In this document: positions 33,128 through 34,080 of the stretch, in pieces | Layout of the letters: each line of letters opens with the position of its first letter | Position numbering within the stretch: position 1 is the stretch's first letter | Assembly (NCBI GenBank): GCA_003249795.1 | Contig: QKHZ01000198.1 | Span: 1 to 34,080, forward strand | Length of the DNA stretch: 34,080 nucleotides | From: a bacterium | Lineage (GTDB): Bacteria > Planctomycetota > SZUA-567 | Direction: 5' to 3' | Notes under the pieces: generated by a model | Told to the model about the DNA's origin: nothing | Database searches by the model: none | Seen by the model: only the letters and a program-made list of their open reading frames with translations | Made by a program: the position numbers and the translations under genes

Positions 33128-34080
33128 CGCGCGCCTCCACCGGAAGGCCGGAAAATGCGGCGAGGCCGTATTCGAGTGCGTCACGCAGGATCGTTTTCTG
33201 TGACTCGTCTGTTTCTTCTTCAAGCTCTTTCAGTAACTGGGCGGCAAAGATCGCGTCCATCGGTGCGGACGGATCAAGTGCAGCTTGTTGCAGCGCATCG
33301 AGGTCAAAGCCTGTGCGTAGCGACTTTGTGACAGACTTCGCGGCAAAACAGTCGGGTTCGGGAAACTCCGGCGTCCAGCCCGGTTTGATTGTGCCGGAGA
33401 ACCGCAGCAGCGCAAAGTCCTCGGCAGTTCCGCTTTTGTTTGCATATGCTTCGTGAACGAGCGCCCTCATCGCTTCAGGCGTATCGATATTGTTGCAGAC
33501 GATATCGCACTCGATGATCCGGCGCGTGTCGAGCGAATGCGATTCGACATCGACCGCTCCTTCAGGCGTCAGCGTTGCGCAGAGACAGCCGCCGCAACCG
33601 CCACCGGGCAGGATCTGCGCGTTAAAGGGACGGCCTCCGTAGGCAGCACGGAGATTGCCGTGGGCGTCACGGATTTCCGATGGCGTATGGTAGTGGCCGA
33701 GAGCGGCGTAGCTGAAGCCCTGATTCAGAAACTGATCGTCGGTGAAGGGAAACGTGATCTTCTGGGCCGGATCAATTGCGAAGTTGTTCCGCGATCCGTG
33801 CAGCAGCAATACTGATAACGTCGTGTGCGGCTCCGGACGGGCAATACGTTCCGACAGCGGATTTCCGGTGACGCTGAGGTTGCCCTCAAAGGCGTGGCCG
33901 GTAATGCTCAGGTCTTTTAATTCAGGAATACAAATGGTCGTAAATGATGGCGGCTCGAAAATATGAACATGCGCCGGCCACGGGCGAAGCCCCAGCGTGT
34001 CGCGTCCGGACATGGCGTAAGGGCCGGTGGATGAATACCAGTCGTGGTTGCCGGGGCTGATGAAAACCGGCAGCGGCGCC
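33117..34080 (-). CDS. SbcD/YhaO-like metallophosphoesterase, 5' end outside window
   Basis: The frame stays open to the right edge of the window; 320 residues are visible. At the edge APLPVFISPGNHDWY carries the GNHD motif of calcineurin-like phosphoesterases; further on are LLLHGS and ALGHYHTP (the GH-x-H metal-binding motif), as in SbcD/Mre11. Residues after ~150 form the capping and partner-binding part, with an acidic helix (LLKELEEETDESQKT) near the end. Such proteins pair with an SbcC/Rad50-like ATPase to process DNA ends; the ATPase gene follows with an 11-base overlap. The first metal-binding motif (D-x-H) and start codon lie beyond 34080. Confidence 0.88.
   Translation of the reverse strand, partial: APLPVFISPGNHDWYSSTGPYAMSGRDTLGLRPWPAHVHIFEPPSFTTICIPELKDLSITGHAFEGNLSVTGNPLSERIARPEPHTTLSVLLLHGSRNNFAIDPAQKITFPFTDDQFLNQGFSYAALGHYHTPSEIRDAHGNLRAAYGGRPFNAQILPGGGCGGCLCATLTPEGAVDVESHSLDTRRIIECDIVCNNIDTPEAMRALVHEAYANKSGTAEDFALLRFSGTIKPGWTPEFPEPDCFAAKSVTKSLRTGFDLDALQQAALDPSAPMDAIFAAQLLKELEEETDESQKTILRDALEYGLAAFSGLPVEARDAD

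Noticed and set aside
1..34080. CRISPR arrays, insertion sequences, rRNA genes
   Set aside because: No regularly spaced repeats, transposase motifs or rRNA sequence were seen on either strand.

Overview
The window looks like chromosomal DNA from a Gram-negative-type bacterium of the PVC group, perhaps Kiritimatiellota or Lentisphaerota. This rests on gene order (a dksA-like gene, lspA and pyrD overlapping; dnaG-rpoD without rpsU), a very long Lys/Ala-rich N-terminus on the primary sigma factor, and an integrase whose frame ends inside a tRNA gene. The phylum is inference; no rRNA is present. Most of the window is housekeeping sequence on the minus strand, with a more accessory, visibly more AT-rich stretch at about 16.3-24.3 kb.

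Layout. 1-0.6 kb: right-hand end of an integrated element (C-terminal part of a tyrosine recombinase) running into tRNA-Arg(ACG), which has its own promoter and terminator. 0.8-1.7 kb: AraC-family regulator. 2.0-9.6 kb (minus): dnaG, rpoD, a C4 zinc-ribbon coiled-coil protein, a GlmM-type phosphohexomutase and a lipoprotein with an archaemetzincin (M54) protease domain. 9.85-11.7 kb (plus): DksA/TraR-type zinc finger protein, lspA (apparently starting at CTG) and class 1B pyrD, overlapping end to end. 11.8-16.1 kb (minus): recN, then a STAS protein, a SUI1/YciH protein, an OleD-like reductase and a small membrane protein. 16.4-19.2 kb (plus): unknown membrane protein, a promoter followed by a compact structured RNA ending in a terminator, an orphan SAM-dependent methyltransferase and a small membrane protein. 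19.2-23.7 kb (minus): a LuxP-like binding protein and a LuxQ-like hybrid sensor that has the phospho-acceptor His domain and receiver but no ATP-binding kinase domain, plus an exported protein. 23.9-25.9 kb: DUF4870 protein, RluA-type pseudouridine synthase, ThpR. 26.0-27.9 kb (plus): argA-like acetyltransferase and argH behind a near-consensus promoter. 28.0-34.1 kb (minus): SbcD/YhaO-like nuclease, SbcC/YhaN-like ATPase with two membrane helices in its coiled coil, and an SLC12-type cation-chloride cotransporter.

The best candidates for something undescribed are (a) the structured RNA at 17705-17822, which has its own promoter, two abutting helices, a possible pseudoknot and a terminator 13 bases before a methyltransferase start codon; and (b) the LuxP/LuxQ-like pair, in which the sensor lacks its catalytic ATPase domain and the binding protein has changed residues at the AI-2/borate positions. 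Also notable are the CTG start of lspA, the lipid-anchored archaemetzincin and the histone-H1-like tail on RpoD.
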